Shown: piece by piece, positions 1 to 6,189 of the stretch | Layout: every line of letters starts with the position of its first letter | Numbering within the stretch: the stretch's first letter is position 1 | NCBI GenBank assembly: GCA_018399515.1 | Contig: JAGYOB010000200.1 | Span: forward strand, 1 to 7,647 | Direction: 5' to 3' | DNA length: 7,647 bases | From: Candidatus Nanopelagicales bacterium | GTDB taxonomy: Bacteria > Actinomycetota > Actinomycetes > S36-B12 | Position numbers and translations under genes: made by a program | The notes under the pieces: generated by a model | The model's input: the letters and a program-made list of their open reading frames with translations, nothing else | The model's database searches: none | Told to the model about the DNA's origin: nothing

Positions 1-1288
1 AGCGCCCGCGAAGAAGGCCGCACCGGCCAAGAAGGCCGCACCCGCGAAGAAGGCAGCGCCGGCCAAGAAAGCAGCACCCGCCAAGAAAGCAGCACCCGCC
101 AAGAAGGGCGCGCCCGCCAAGAAAGCAGCTGGCGCAAAGGCGACGACCGCCGCAAACTCACCGGCGGATGGTGTTTCCCCTGCTGGTGGTAAAGCCCCTG
201 AAGAGGAACTCGACTTGAAGGCGGCGGCCGGTCTCGAGGCTGAACTCGAGGCCGATCTTGCCGAGGACCTCGCCGGCCTGGAAGGTGACGAGCCCAAGGC
301 AGCGCCGCAGGGGGAGGAGATCGTGCTCTCGGATGTCGACGACACCGATGAGCCCGTCCAGCAGGTCACCCAAGCGGGAGCGACCGCGGACCCGGTTAAG
401 GATTATCTCAAGCAAATCGGCAAGGTTCCCCTGCTCAACGCCGAGCAGGAGGTTGAGTTGGCCAAACGGATCGAGGCTGGCCTGTTCGCCGAGGAAAAGC
501 TGAACTCCGGAAAGAAGATCGCCGCTCGGTTGGAAGCGGATCTGGGGTGGATCGCCGAGGATGGGCGTCGAGCGAAGAATCACCTGCTGGAGGCGAACCT
601 ACGCTTGGTGGTGTCGCTGGCGAAGCGGTATACCGGCCGGGGAATGCTGTTCTTGGATCTCATCCAGGAGGGCAACCTGGGCCTGATCCGAGCGGTCGAG
701 AAGTTCGACTACACCAAGGGATACAAGTTCTCCACCTATGCCACCTGGTGGATTCGACAGGCGATCACCAGGGCAATGGCCGATCAGGCCCGCACGATCC
801 GTATCCCGGTTCACATGGTGGAGGTGATCAACAAGCTTGCCCGGGTGCAGCGCCAAATGCTGCAAGACCTTGGTCGAGAGCCGACTCCCGAGGAGCTGGC
901 CGCCGAACTGGACATGACCCCAGAAAAGGTCGTGGAAGTTCAAAAATACGGCCGTGAACCGATTTCGCTGCATACCCCGCTCGGTGAAGACGGCGACAGC
1001 GAGTTCGGCGACCTCATCGAGGACTCTGAGGCGATCGTGCCCAGCGATGCCGTCTCCTTCACGCTCCTGCAAGAGCAGTTGGAGTCAGTCCTGGACACCC
1101 TGTCAGACCGCGAGGCAGGGGTCGTCCGCATGCGATTCGGTCTCACCGATGGTCAACCCAAGACACTCGATGAAATCGGCAAGGTCTACGGGGTCACGCG
1201 CGAACGCATCCGCCAGATCGAAAGCAAGACGATGAGCAAACTGCGTCACCCCAGCCGGTCGCAGGTGCTGCGCGACTACCTCGATTAG
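1..1288 (+). CDS. sigA: Primary (group 1, sigma-70) RNA polymerase sigma factor, 5'-truncated by the window
   Basis: This is the vegetative sigma factor (SigA/RpoD/HrdB), which directs core RNA polymerase to housekeeping promoters. The reading frame is open from base 2, so the start lies upstream; 428 residues are visible. In order: a basic tail of AAPAKK repeats (visible residues 1-41), an acidic linker (about 63-125), region 1.2 starting DPVKDYLKQIGK (130), region 2 from NHLLEANLRLVVSLAKRY (193) with the region 2.4 helix YATWWIRQAITRAMADQ (246), region 3 with REPTPEELAAEL (292), and region 4 with the helix-turn-helix TLDEIGKVYGVTRERIRQIE (388). The C-terminus LRHPSRSQVLRDYLD is typical of actinobacterial primary sigmas. 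The presence of regions 1.2 to 4 and near-consensus -10 and -35 recognition helices argue against an alternative sigma. The gene ends at TAG, converging on a small minus-strand gene behind a hairpin. Confidence 0.97.
   Translation, partial: APAKKAAPAKKAAPAKKAAPAKKAAPAKKAAPAKKGAPAKKAAGAKATTAANSPADGVSPAGGKAPEEELDLKAAAGLEAELEADLAEDLAGLEGDEPKAAPQGEEIVLSDVDDTDEPVQQVTQAGATADPVKDYLKQIGKVPLLNAEQEVELAKRIEAGLFAEEKLNSGKKIAARLEADLGWIAEDGRRAKNHLLEANLRLVVSLAKRYTGRGMLFLDLIQEGNLGLIRAVEKFDYTKGYKFSTYATWWIRQAITRAMADQARTIRIPVHMVEVINKLARVQRQMLQDLGREPTPEELAAELDMTPEKVVEVQKYGREPISLHTPLGEDGDSEFGDLIEDSEAIVPSDAVSFTLLQEQLESVLDTLSDREAGVVRMRFGLTDGQPKTLDEIGKVYGVTRERIRQIESKTMSKLRHPSRSQVLRDYLD
2..124 (+). repeat. In-frame 18-bp tandem repeat coding for (A/G)APAKK
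   Basis: Seven tandem copies of a six-codon unit lie at the left edge. The first copy is cut by the window and each copy reads Ala/Gly-Ala-Pro-Ala-Lys-Lys. Two neighbouring 18-base stretches, 62-79 and 80-97, are identical, while other copies differ at synonymous positions. The tract lies inside the sigma factor reading frame and probably continues upstream. Lys/Ala/Pro tails of this kind occur in actinobacterial primary sigmas and resemble histone-like tails. Their basic charge suggests contact with nucleic acid or the polymerase, which is inference. Copy number could change by slippage in steps of six residues without breaking the frame. Confidence 0.9.
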
Positions 1289-1296
1289 GGGATTGT

Positions 1297-1333
1297 CGAC
1301 GAGGGGGCCAGTGATGGCCCGTGCCGGTCGTCG
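1297..1333. terminator. Hairpin between convergent genes, probable bidirectional terminator
   Basis: A perfect 6-bp stem, GGGCCA (1305-1310) and TGGCCC (1315-1320), closes a GTGA loop, which is a GNRA tetraloop in the plus-strand transcript. An outer stem can form between CGACGA (1297-1302) and TCGTCG (1328-1333) with unpaired bases between. The structure starts 8 bases after the sigma factor stop and ends 15 bases before the stop of the opposing small gene. No T-tract follows on either side, as is common for actinobacterial intrinsic terminators. Position and symmetry suggest it ends transcripts from both sides. Folding was judged by eye. Confidence 0.5.
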
Positions 1334-1348
1334 CCGGGTCGGCCGACG

Positions 1349-1576
1349 CTAGCGTTCGGATGGCTCGGGCTCGACGACCGAGTCCACAAGCCGGTGCGTT
1401 TCATCGGTGATCTCGACCGCTTGGCTGCGCAGCGAATCGCCGTGCCGGTTCCAATGGTGACCGCAGAAATGCAATTCACCGCCGCCGGGAAGCATGACTC
1501 GCACATAGGCCTGAGCACCGCAGCGATCGCAGCGATCGGTAGCGTCGAGGGCGCTGGTGGGGGCCATGGTGGGCAT
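1349..1576 (-). CDS. Small zinc-ribbon-like protein, DUF7455 type, function unknown
   Basis: This is a 75-aa soluble protein with no signal peptide or membrane segment. It has DRCDRCGAQAYVR around C16 and C19, then LPGGGELHFCGHH with C38 and H40/H41. The CX2C and CX1-2H pairs, 18 residues apart, look like a small treble-clef or zinc-ribbon metal site. The remainder is a charged helix ending in Glu/Pro. The sequence matches my memory of the actinobacterial DUF7455 family, whose function I do not know; contact with RNA polymerase or nucleic acid is a guess based on fold and place. The start at 1576 is chosen because GGGAGG lies 6 bases upstream. An ATG at 1567 is also in frame, and a longer reading up to 1657 lacks a matching ribosome site. 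It converges with the sigma gene and diverges from parE. Confidence 0.85.
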   Translation of the reverse strand: MPTMAPTSALDATDRCDRCGAQAYVRVMLPGGGELHFCGHHWNRHGDSLRSQAVEITDETHRLVDSVVEPEPSER

Positions 1577-1582
1577 CGCGTT

Positions 1583-1588
1583 CCTCCC
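1583..1588 (-). promoter_or_regulatory. Shine-Dalgarno site of the DUF7455 gene
   Basis: On the minus strand GGGAGG stands 6 bases before the ATG at 1576-1574. This near-perfect complement to the 16S rRNA tail decides the start in favour of the 75-aa protein over a longer reading or the second ATG three codons later. Confidence 0.75.
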
Positions 1589-1597
1589 AAGTCGTTG

Positions 1598-1613
1598 GGC
1601 CCGGTGGCGGGCC
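1598..1613 (-). other. Possible leader hairpin just upstream of the DUF7455 ribosome site
   Basis: On the minus strand GGCCC and GGGCC flank a 6-base loop, GCCACC, 9 bases before the GGGAGG ribosome site. If the candidate promoter near 1700 is used, this hairpin lies at the end of a leader of about 100 bases and could affect translation. Five G-C pairs can occur by chance in such GC-rich DNA, so this is weak. Confidence 0.25.
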
Positions 1614-1687
1614 GCTTCCTTATGGTCGATGGTGCGTGGCTGTCGCGGGGACAACACGAGGTGGTGCGGGTGGTTCCTGATGCGTAC

Positions 1688-1714
1688 AACATTGTCACAC
1701 CCGGGGGATATTCC
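1688..1714 (-). promoter_or_regulatory. Candidate ECF (SigR/SigH-type) promoter for the DUF7455 gene
   Basis: On the minus strand a GGGAAT element (GGAAT at 1714-1710) is followed after 19 bases by GTT (1690-1688). Thiol-stress sigma factors of the SigR/SigH group recognise GGAAT and GTT separated by about 18-19 bases, so both elements and the spacing fit. A short dyad, ACAA-CA-TTGT (1686-1695), overlaps the -10 element. Transcription would start near 1681 and give a leader of about 105 bases. The motif is short and found by eye; a primary-sigma promoter in the same stretch cannot be excluded. Confidence 0.3.
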
Positions 1715-1752
1715 CGCGCATCGGCACGTTCGGTACCGGCGTGGCGGTGACG

Positions 1753-1780
1753 CTGATCACACAGGTCGACCGGATACTCT
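1753..1780 (+). promoter_or_regulatory. Candidate housekeeping promoter for parE-fprA
   Basis: TACTCT (1775-1780) fits the TANNNT -10 pattern of actinobacterial primary sigma factors; GATACT at 1773 is an overlapping alternative. CTGATC (1753-1758), 16 bases upstream, matches TTGACA only at TGA. Transcription would begin around 1786 and leave a short leader that holds the ribosome site. The -35 element is poor, as is common in these bacteria, so support is moderate at best. Confidence 0.3.
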
Positions 1781-1790
1781 GACCGGCGAT

Positions 1791-1796
1791 GAGGAG
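1791..1796 (+). promoter_or_regulatory. Shine-Dalgarno site of parE
   Basis: GAGGAG lies 6 bases before the GTG at 1803. It decides this start: the frame stays open upstream to beyond 1557, but the upstream translation is low-complexity, Arg/Trp-rich and unlike any ParE N-terminus. Confidence 0.7.
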
Positions 1797-1802
1797 TGCA
1801 GC

Positions 1803-3902
1803 GTGAGCCCCCGGAAGGCGTCGACCAGCGCGAGGGTAAAGCCCGACTCGGGGTCTGCCTACAGCGCGCGCGATCTGGCGGTTCTGGAAGGCCTGGAGGC
1901 GGTTCGTAAGCGGCCGGGCATGTACATCGGCTCCAACGACGGTCGTGGACTGATGCACTGTCTGTGGGAGATCGTCGATAACGCGGTTGATGAAGCCATG
2001 GGCGGTTGGTGCTCGTCGATCGAGGTGGTCATCCACGAGGACGGCTCCGCTGAGGTCCGAGACGACGGGCGGGGCATCCCGGTGGATATCGAACCGAAGA
2101 CCAAGCTCAGCGGCGTCGAGGTAGTGATGACCAAGCTGCACGCCGGCGGCAAATTCGGTGGGTCCTCCTATGACGTATCAGGTGGACTGCACGGCGTAGG
2201 AGCGTCTGTGGTCAACGCGCTTTCGGCACGGATGGACGTCACGGTTCTGCGGGGCGGAAAATCCCATGTGATGTCGTTCCGGCGCGGGCTGCCTGGCGTT
2301 TTCGACGGGGACGGACCCCAAGCATCGTTCACGAGGAAGTCCGGCTTGACGGTCTCCGGGGGGGCGCCTCGTAAGAAATCCGGAACCGTCGTGAGGTGGT
2401 GGGCAGATTCCCAGGTGTTCACCAAAGACGCCGACTATGACATCGAGGCGATCAGACAGCGCCTGATCCAGACCTCCTTTCTCGTTCCCGGGCTGAAAGT
2501 CAGCCTGCTAGATAGGCGTGCTGGCGGAGAGGTCGAGCGTTACGAGCACCGCGGTGGCGTCGTGGAATACGTCACGCAGATGGCAGCTGATGATCCGGTG
2601 ACAGGTGTGATCCATATCACCGGATCAGGCAGGTTCACCGAAACTGTGCCGGTACTCGATTCTCAGGGACATCTCGATTCCACGGAGGTCGAGCGCGAGG
2701 TGAAGGTCGATATCGCACTTCGCTGGGGGAACGGATACGAGACGGATCTACGATCATTCGTCAACGTCATCGCGACTCCCAAGGGAGGGACCCACCTTTC
2801 GGGATTCGAACGCGGCCTGGTGAAAGTTCTCAATGAGCAGGCGCGTTCTGCTCGAGTCCTCAAGGCGAGCGAAGCGGCGTTGATCAAGGAGGACGCGCTC
2901 GAAGGCCTCACAGGAGTTGTCGCGATCAGGCTGCCGGAGCCGCAGTTCGAGGGTCAGACGAAGGAGATCCTGGGAACGCCGGCGGCGGCCCGCATCGTCA
3001 GCCACGTGGTGACCAAGGAATTGGCGGGTTGGCTCACCTCACCACCGCGTGGCGAGAAGGCCAATGCGCGAGCTCTGCTCGACAAGGTGGCCAACGCGAT
3101 GCGGACTCGGGTTGCTGCGCGAACACACAGGGATACGCAGCGCCGGAAGACAGCGTTGGAGTCATCGTCACTTCCCGCGAAACTGGTGGACTGCCGAAGC
3201 GATGACATCGAGCGAAACGAACTCTTCATCGTCGAAGGAGACAGCGCGCTAGGAACGGCGAAGCTCGCTCGAGACTCCCAGTATCAGGCGCTGCTGCCTA
3301 TTCGCGGCAAGATTCTCAATGTCCAAAAGGCATCGCTCTCGGACATGTTGAAGAATGCAGAGTGCGCCTCCATCATCCAAGTAATCGGGGGAGGCTCGGG
3401 CCGTAGTTTTGAGTTGGAGTCGGTTCGCTACGGCAAAATCATCATCATGACCGACGCGGACGTCGACGGCGCGCATATCCGCACGCTGCTGCTGACGCTC
3501 CTTCACCGCTACTTGACACCGCTATTGGAGGCCGGACGGGTTTATGCAGCAGTTCCTCCGCTGCACCGTATTGAGATTCCCGGTCAGGGTCGGCGTCAAA
3601 CGGAGGTGAGGTACACGTATGCAGATGAAGAGATGCGTGCGGTGACCGCTGATCTTTCCAAACGTGGCGTCAAGTGGCGTGATCCCATCCAAAGGTACAA
3701 GGGCCTGGGCGAAATGGACGCGAGCCAACTGCGCGAAACGACGATGGCGATCGGATCGCGCTCCCTTCGGCGAATCGGGGTTTCTGACGCCGCAGCCGCA
3801 ACTACGGTTTTCGACCTGCTCATGGGAAATGATGTGGGTCCACGCCGAGAATTCATCGTAGGCTCGGCCCAACGAATCGAACGAAGCCGCATCGACGTCT
3901 GA
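1803..3902 (+). CDS. parE: DNA topoisomerase IV subunit B (ParE), ATPase and TOPRIM subunit
   Basis: ParE is the ATP-driven half of topoisomerase IV, which with ParC passes one duplex through another to unlink replicated chromosomes. The protein has 699 residues, the usual length. The GHKL ATPase shows EIVDNAVDEA (E56, N60), DDGRGIP (87-93) and GGLHGVG (127-133). A transducer domain follows with the ATP-sensing QTK loop (385-387). The TOPRIM domain has EGDS (478-481) and the metal-binding TDADVDG (D551, D553, D555). RYKGLGEM (631-638) is the conserved C-terminal motif. WEIVDNAVDEAMGG, PKTKLSGVEVVMTKLHAGGK and MSFRRGLPG are ParE-like; GyrB of these bacteria reads differently there. GyrB is therefore less likely, and the inward-facing parC supports the call. 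All key residues are present. It starts at GTG behind GAGGAG and is followed 11 bp later by fprA, suggesting an operon. Confidence 0.95.
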   Translation: MSPRKASTSARVKPDSGSAYSARDLAVLEGLEAVRKRPGMYIGSNDGRGLMHCLWEIVDNAVDEAMGGWCSSIEVVIHEDGSAEVRDDGRGIPVDIEPKTKLSGVEVVMTKLHAGGKFGGSSYDVSGGLHGVGASVVNALSARMDVTVLRGGKSHVMSFRRGLPGVFDGDGPQASFTRKSGLTVSGGAPRKKSGTVVRWWADSQVFTKDADYDIEAIRQRLIQTSFLVPGLKVSLLDRRAGGEVERYEHRGGVVEYVTQMAADDPVTGVIHITGSGRFTETVPVLDSQGHLDSTEVEREVKVDIALRWGNGYETDLRSFVNVIATPKGGTHLSGFERGLVKVLNEQARSARVLKASEAALIKEDALEGLTGVVAIRLPEPQFEGQTKEILGTPAAARIVSHVVTKELAGWLTSPPRGEKANARALLDKVANAMRTRVAARTHRDTQRRKTALESSSLPAKLVDCRSDDIERNELFIVEGDSALGTAKLARDSQYQALLPIRGKILNVQKASLSDMLKNAECASIIQVIGGGSGRSFELESVRYGKIIIMTDADVDGAHIRTLLLTLLHRYLTPLLEAGRVYAAVPPLHRIEIPGQGRRQTEVRYTYADEEMRAVTADLSKRGVKWRDPIQRYKGLGEMDASQLRETTMAIGSRSLRRIGVSDAAAATTVFDLLMGNDVGPRREFIVGSAQRIERSRIDV

Positions 3903-3906
3903 AAGG
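3901..3906 (+). promoter_or_regulatory. Shine-Dalgarno site of fprA, overlapping the parE stop
   Basis: GAAAGG overlaps the last two bases of the parE TGA and lies 7 bases before the ATG at 3914. The overlap suggests translation of fprA is linked to parE. It favours this ATG over a second in-frame ATG four codons later. Confidence 0.55.
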
Positions 3907-3913
3907 CGCAAAC

Positions 3914-5305
3914 ATGACGTCCGCCATGAGGTCCGCATCGCGTGATGATCTTCGTGTTGCCATCATCGGGGCCGGTCCCGCAGGCATGTATGCCGCTGAG
4001 GCGCTGTTAGCAAGCGATCACTGTCAAAACGCCCGTGTCGATGTGATTGATCGGTTGCCGACCCCTTTCGGGCTCGTGCGCTACGGGGTCGCTCCTGACC
4101 ATGTCTCCATCAGGTCCGTCCGGGATACCCTCGATCGCATTCTGGATCGACCTGGTATCCGGTTCCTCGGTGGAGTGCACGTCGATGACGGTACTCGCGG
4201 GATCCCGCTGGATCTACTGCGAGCAAGCTACGACGCTGTCGTGCTCACCTACGGTGCATCCACCGATCGATCCCTGGCGATCCCCGGGGAGGATCTGGCG
4301 GGCAGTATTTCAGCCACGGAATTCGTCCGGTGGTACACCGGACACCCCGACAGCCGCCCCGATGAGTTCACGAGTCTGCTCTCTCGCGCCAGTCGCATTG
4401 CTGTCATCGGAGTCGGCAACGTCGCCGTTGACGTTGTGCGGATCCTGGCCAAGACACGTGCGGAGTTAGAGCACACCGATATGCCCGAGCATGTGCTGGC
4501 AGCACTCGAGGAGTCGGCAGTACGTGAGATCTACCTCATGGGACGGCGAGGACCGGCCGAGGCGGCCTGGACGACCAAGGAGTTGCGCGAGCTCGGTGAG
4601 TTGGCGGATGCGTCTGTCCGTGTCGACCCTCGCGACATCGTGCTCGGCCCGAGCAGTGCGGCTCTGGTGGCGGATAGCAAAGTCGCTGCGCGCAACACCG
4701 CAGTCATCGATCAGTGGGTGAATCAGGAGGCTGCGCACTGTTCGCGCACAATCCACGTCAGATTCTTCACTAAGCCTGTGCGGTTGGAGGGCGGTGCACA
4801 CGGCGTCGAGTCCGTGGTTGTCGAGCGTACGGAAATATCCGAATCCGGATCCGTGAGTGGCACCGGGGAATTCGAGACGATCCCTATCGATGTGGTCATT
4901 CGCAGCGTGGGATACCGCGGAATCGAACTGCCGGGAGTGCCCTTCGACGTCCAGCGTGGAGTGGTTCCCAACGATCAGGGCCGGGTGCTCGGTCCGAACG
5001 GCCCTATCCGGGGGTTATACACCTCCGGATGGATCAAGCGTGGTCCCAGCGGGATCATCGGGACGAACAAGAAGGATGCGGTCGAGACCATCAAAGCACT
5101 CCTCGAAGATCTCGACGCCGGTCATCTGCCACGCCGTCGCGACGACTCAGACCCCACGTCCGTGATCACCGGTCCAGTCGTCGATACGCAGGGATGGCGG
5201 CGGATTGACGAGGCAGAGAAGGAACTGGGAGCACAGCGTTCCCGATCGAGAACGACGATTCACGACCGCGAGGCGGCACTGAGAGTGGGTGCTCCCCGTG
5301 ATTAA
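3914..5305 (+). CDS. fprA: FAD-dependent ferredoxin/adrenodoxin-NADP+ reductase (FprA type)
   Basis: This cytoplasmic flavoprotein moves electrons between NADPH and a small iron-sulfur protein. It has 463 residues, close to the usual 456 or so of the FprA/adrenodoxin reductase family. FAD site: VAIIGAGPAGMYAAEALL with GAGPAG at 19-24, then DRLPTPFGLVRYGVAPDH. NADP site: GVGNVAVDVVRILA (166-179), then GRRGP (210-214), whose two arginines hold the 2'-phosphate and point to NADPH over NADH. SGWIKRGPSGIIGTNKKDA (371-389) is the conserved C-terminal flavin motif. There is no added 4Fe-4S ferredoxin domain, unlike FprB proteins. It lies 11 bp after parE and is probably cotranscribed. Its stop overlaps by 4 bases that of a convergent gene for a ferredoxin-like protein, a possible partner (inference). 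The physiological acceptor cannot be read from the sequence. Confidence 0.93.
   Translation: MTSAMRSASRDDLRVAIIGAGPAGMYAAEALLASDHCQNARVDVIDRLPTPFGLVRYGVAPDHVSIRSVRDTLDRILDRPGIRFLGGVHVDDGTRGIPLDLLRASYDAVVLTYGASTDRSLAIPGEDLAGSISATEFVRWYTGHPDSRPDEFTSLLSRASRIAVIGVGNVAVDVVRILAKTRAELEHTDMPEHVLAALEESAVREIYLMGRRGPAEAAWTTKELRELGELADASVRVDPRDIVLGPSSAALVADSKVAARNTAVIDQWVNQEAAHCSRTIHVRFFTKPVRLEGGAHGVESVVVERTEISESGSVSGTGEFETIPIDVVIRSVGYRGIELPGVPFDVQRGVVPNDQGRVLGPNGPIRGLYTSGWIKRGPSGIIGTNKKDAVETIKALLEDLDAGHLPRRRDDSDPTSVITGPVVDTQGWRRIDEAEKELGAQRSRSRTTIHDREAALRVGAPRD
5302..5305. other. Shared stop: TTAA ends both convergent genes
   Basis: TAA at 5303-5305 ends fprA on the plus strand. TTA at 5302-5304 is the TAA of the minus-strand sucrase/ferredoxin gene. 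The coding regions overlap by four bases, leaving no space between them for a terminator, so the two transcripts probably extend into each other's coding sequence. Confidence 0.9.
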
Positions 5306-6189
5306 TCGAGTTCTTCCCACACGGTAACCGGTGATGGGGCTCCATCACACGACGCGATCATCGGATCGAGATTACGCGATCGGGTGTGAACCTGGTGTAC
5401 CTCACCGACCGGCCCCGTGACCTCAACGGTGGTTACGGATGGATCATCCGACGCGTGAGAGGACGTCACCGTCAAATGGGTACGCGTTGAACGCAGCCCC
5501 CAACGAAGACGGGCTGAGATCTCAGCGATCTGCTCGGGCGCAGACAGGTCACTGCGACCTCGAAGGGTGTCGAGGTCGAGTCTGTCGTGACGCGCGATCT
5601 CGGCCAATGTTGCAGCGGAAACCCGGCCGAGGACCGAGCCATTGGGAACGACTAAGGCCACGGGTGCGAAACGGTGGCCCCCAAGGTGGGTGGACTCCCA
5701 GATCTGGTCGGTGACGTCCGCGGGGAGTGCATCCAGAGTCGACCGGCCGATTTCGGCGCAGCAGCGGTCGCGGCGACCGTTGGTGCACACGATCGCCCGG
5801 GGGTGATCGGTAGTCGGTTCCCATTCGGGACCGGAAGGTACGTCACGAAGATCATCGATGATGGGATTCTCGTCCTCGCGGACAGTTCGACCCCACACGG
5901 ACTGGTCGCCTGGGGCGAAGGTGAACATCCGCTGTTCGGTGCGGCTGCGACGGTTGTGATGGGGGTGGTGCTGCCTGATCAAGACCACACGGGCGTGCTC
6001 GCCGGCACGGTCAGCGAACGCCGCGATCCAGGCCTTCGAGGACTCGCGAACAGCACGTGACCGCCACGGTCCGGGGTCTTCGATGAGCCACCACCGTTGT
6101 GCCGTCGGTGCTGTGCCGGCAAGGGTCAGGCTCGCACTGAGATCGCTGCACCGCGGGGCTGCGCCACCGGCCGAACCGACGGCCGTCAC
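5302..6189 (-). CDS. Sucrase/ferredoxin-like family protein (thioredoxin-like 2Fe-2S)
   Basis: This 295-aa soluble protein is of the Suc/Fer-like family. Despite the name, the fold is related to thioredoxin-like 2Fe-2S ferredoxins, and the sugar link is historical. Visible marks: N-terminal RCSDLS with C14 and LAGTAPTAQRWWLIEDPGPW (23-42), the cysteine cluster VCTNGRRDRCC (C135, C143, C144), the motif WESTHLGGHRFAP (164-176), and a C-terminal ASCDGAPSPVTVW with C281. Four of these cysteines could bind a 2Fe-2S cluster; which four is not clear. Where some homologues have WECSH this one has WESTH, so that cysteine is absent. The GTG start (6189-6187) overlaps the parC stop as GTGA, with GGTGGA 8 bases upstream, so it is likely translated together with parC. 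The role is unknown. A redox link with the facing fprA product is plausible but unproven. Confidence 0.88.
   Translation of the reverse strand: MTAVGSAGGAAPRCSDLSASLTLAGTAPTAQRWWLIEDPGPWRSRAVRESSKAWIAAFADRAGEHARVVLIRQHHPHHNRRSRTEQRMFTFAPGDQSVWGRTVREDENPIIDDLRDVPSGPEWEPTTDHPRAIVCTNGRRDRCCAEIGRSTLDALPADVTDQIWESTHLGGHRFAPVALVVPNGSVLGRVSAATLAEIARHDRLDLDTLRGRSDLSAPEQIAEISARLRWGLRSTRTHLTVTSSHASDDPSVTTVEVTGPVGEVHQVHTRSRNLDPMIASCDGAPSPVTVWEELD

Noticed and set aside
2..124. Tandem repeat as a CRISPR array or non-coding satellite
   Set aside because: The 18-base units have no spacers, keep the reading frame and vary mostly at synonymous sites, so they are protein-coding repeats.
158..583. Minus-strand open frame of 141 codons across the sigma factor gene
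   Set aside because: It is a mirror of the sigma frame, with no ribosome site of note and no known family.
1338..1347. Perfect palindrome GTCGGCCGAC near the DUF7455 stop
   Set aside because: It has no loop and is made of GC-rich bases common here; chance is sufficient to explain it.
1577..1657. N-terminal extension of the DUF7455 protein to 1657
   Set aside because: The extra residues are low-complexity and the strong GGGAGG site points to the ATG at 1576.
1394..1750. Plus-strand 118-codon open frame over the DUF7455 gene and intergenic region
   Set aside because: There is no recognisable domain, it overlaps a supported gene on the other strand and the parE promoter region, and no ribosome site stands out.
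1557..1802. In-frame extension of parE upstream to 1557
   Set aside because: The translation is Arg/Trp-rich with no similarity to ParE, while GTG at 1803 has a good ribosome site and gives the normal family N-terminus.
1803..3902. GyrB instead of ParE
   Set aside because: The residues around the ATPase and transducer follow the actinobacterial ParE pattern, and the partner gene on the right is ParC-like without a classical GyrA box.
5306..5345. Terminator search just past the fprA stop
   Set aside because: Only a loop-less CGGTAACCG dyad was found, with no usable stem-loop.
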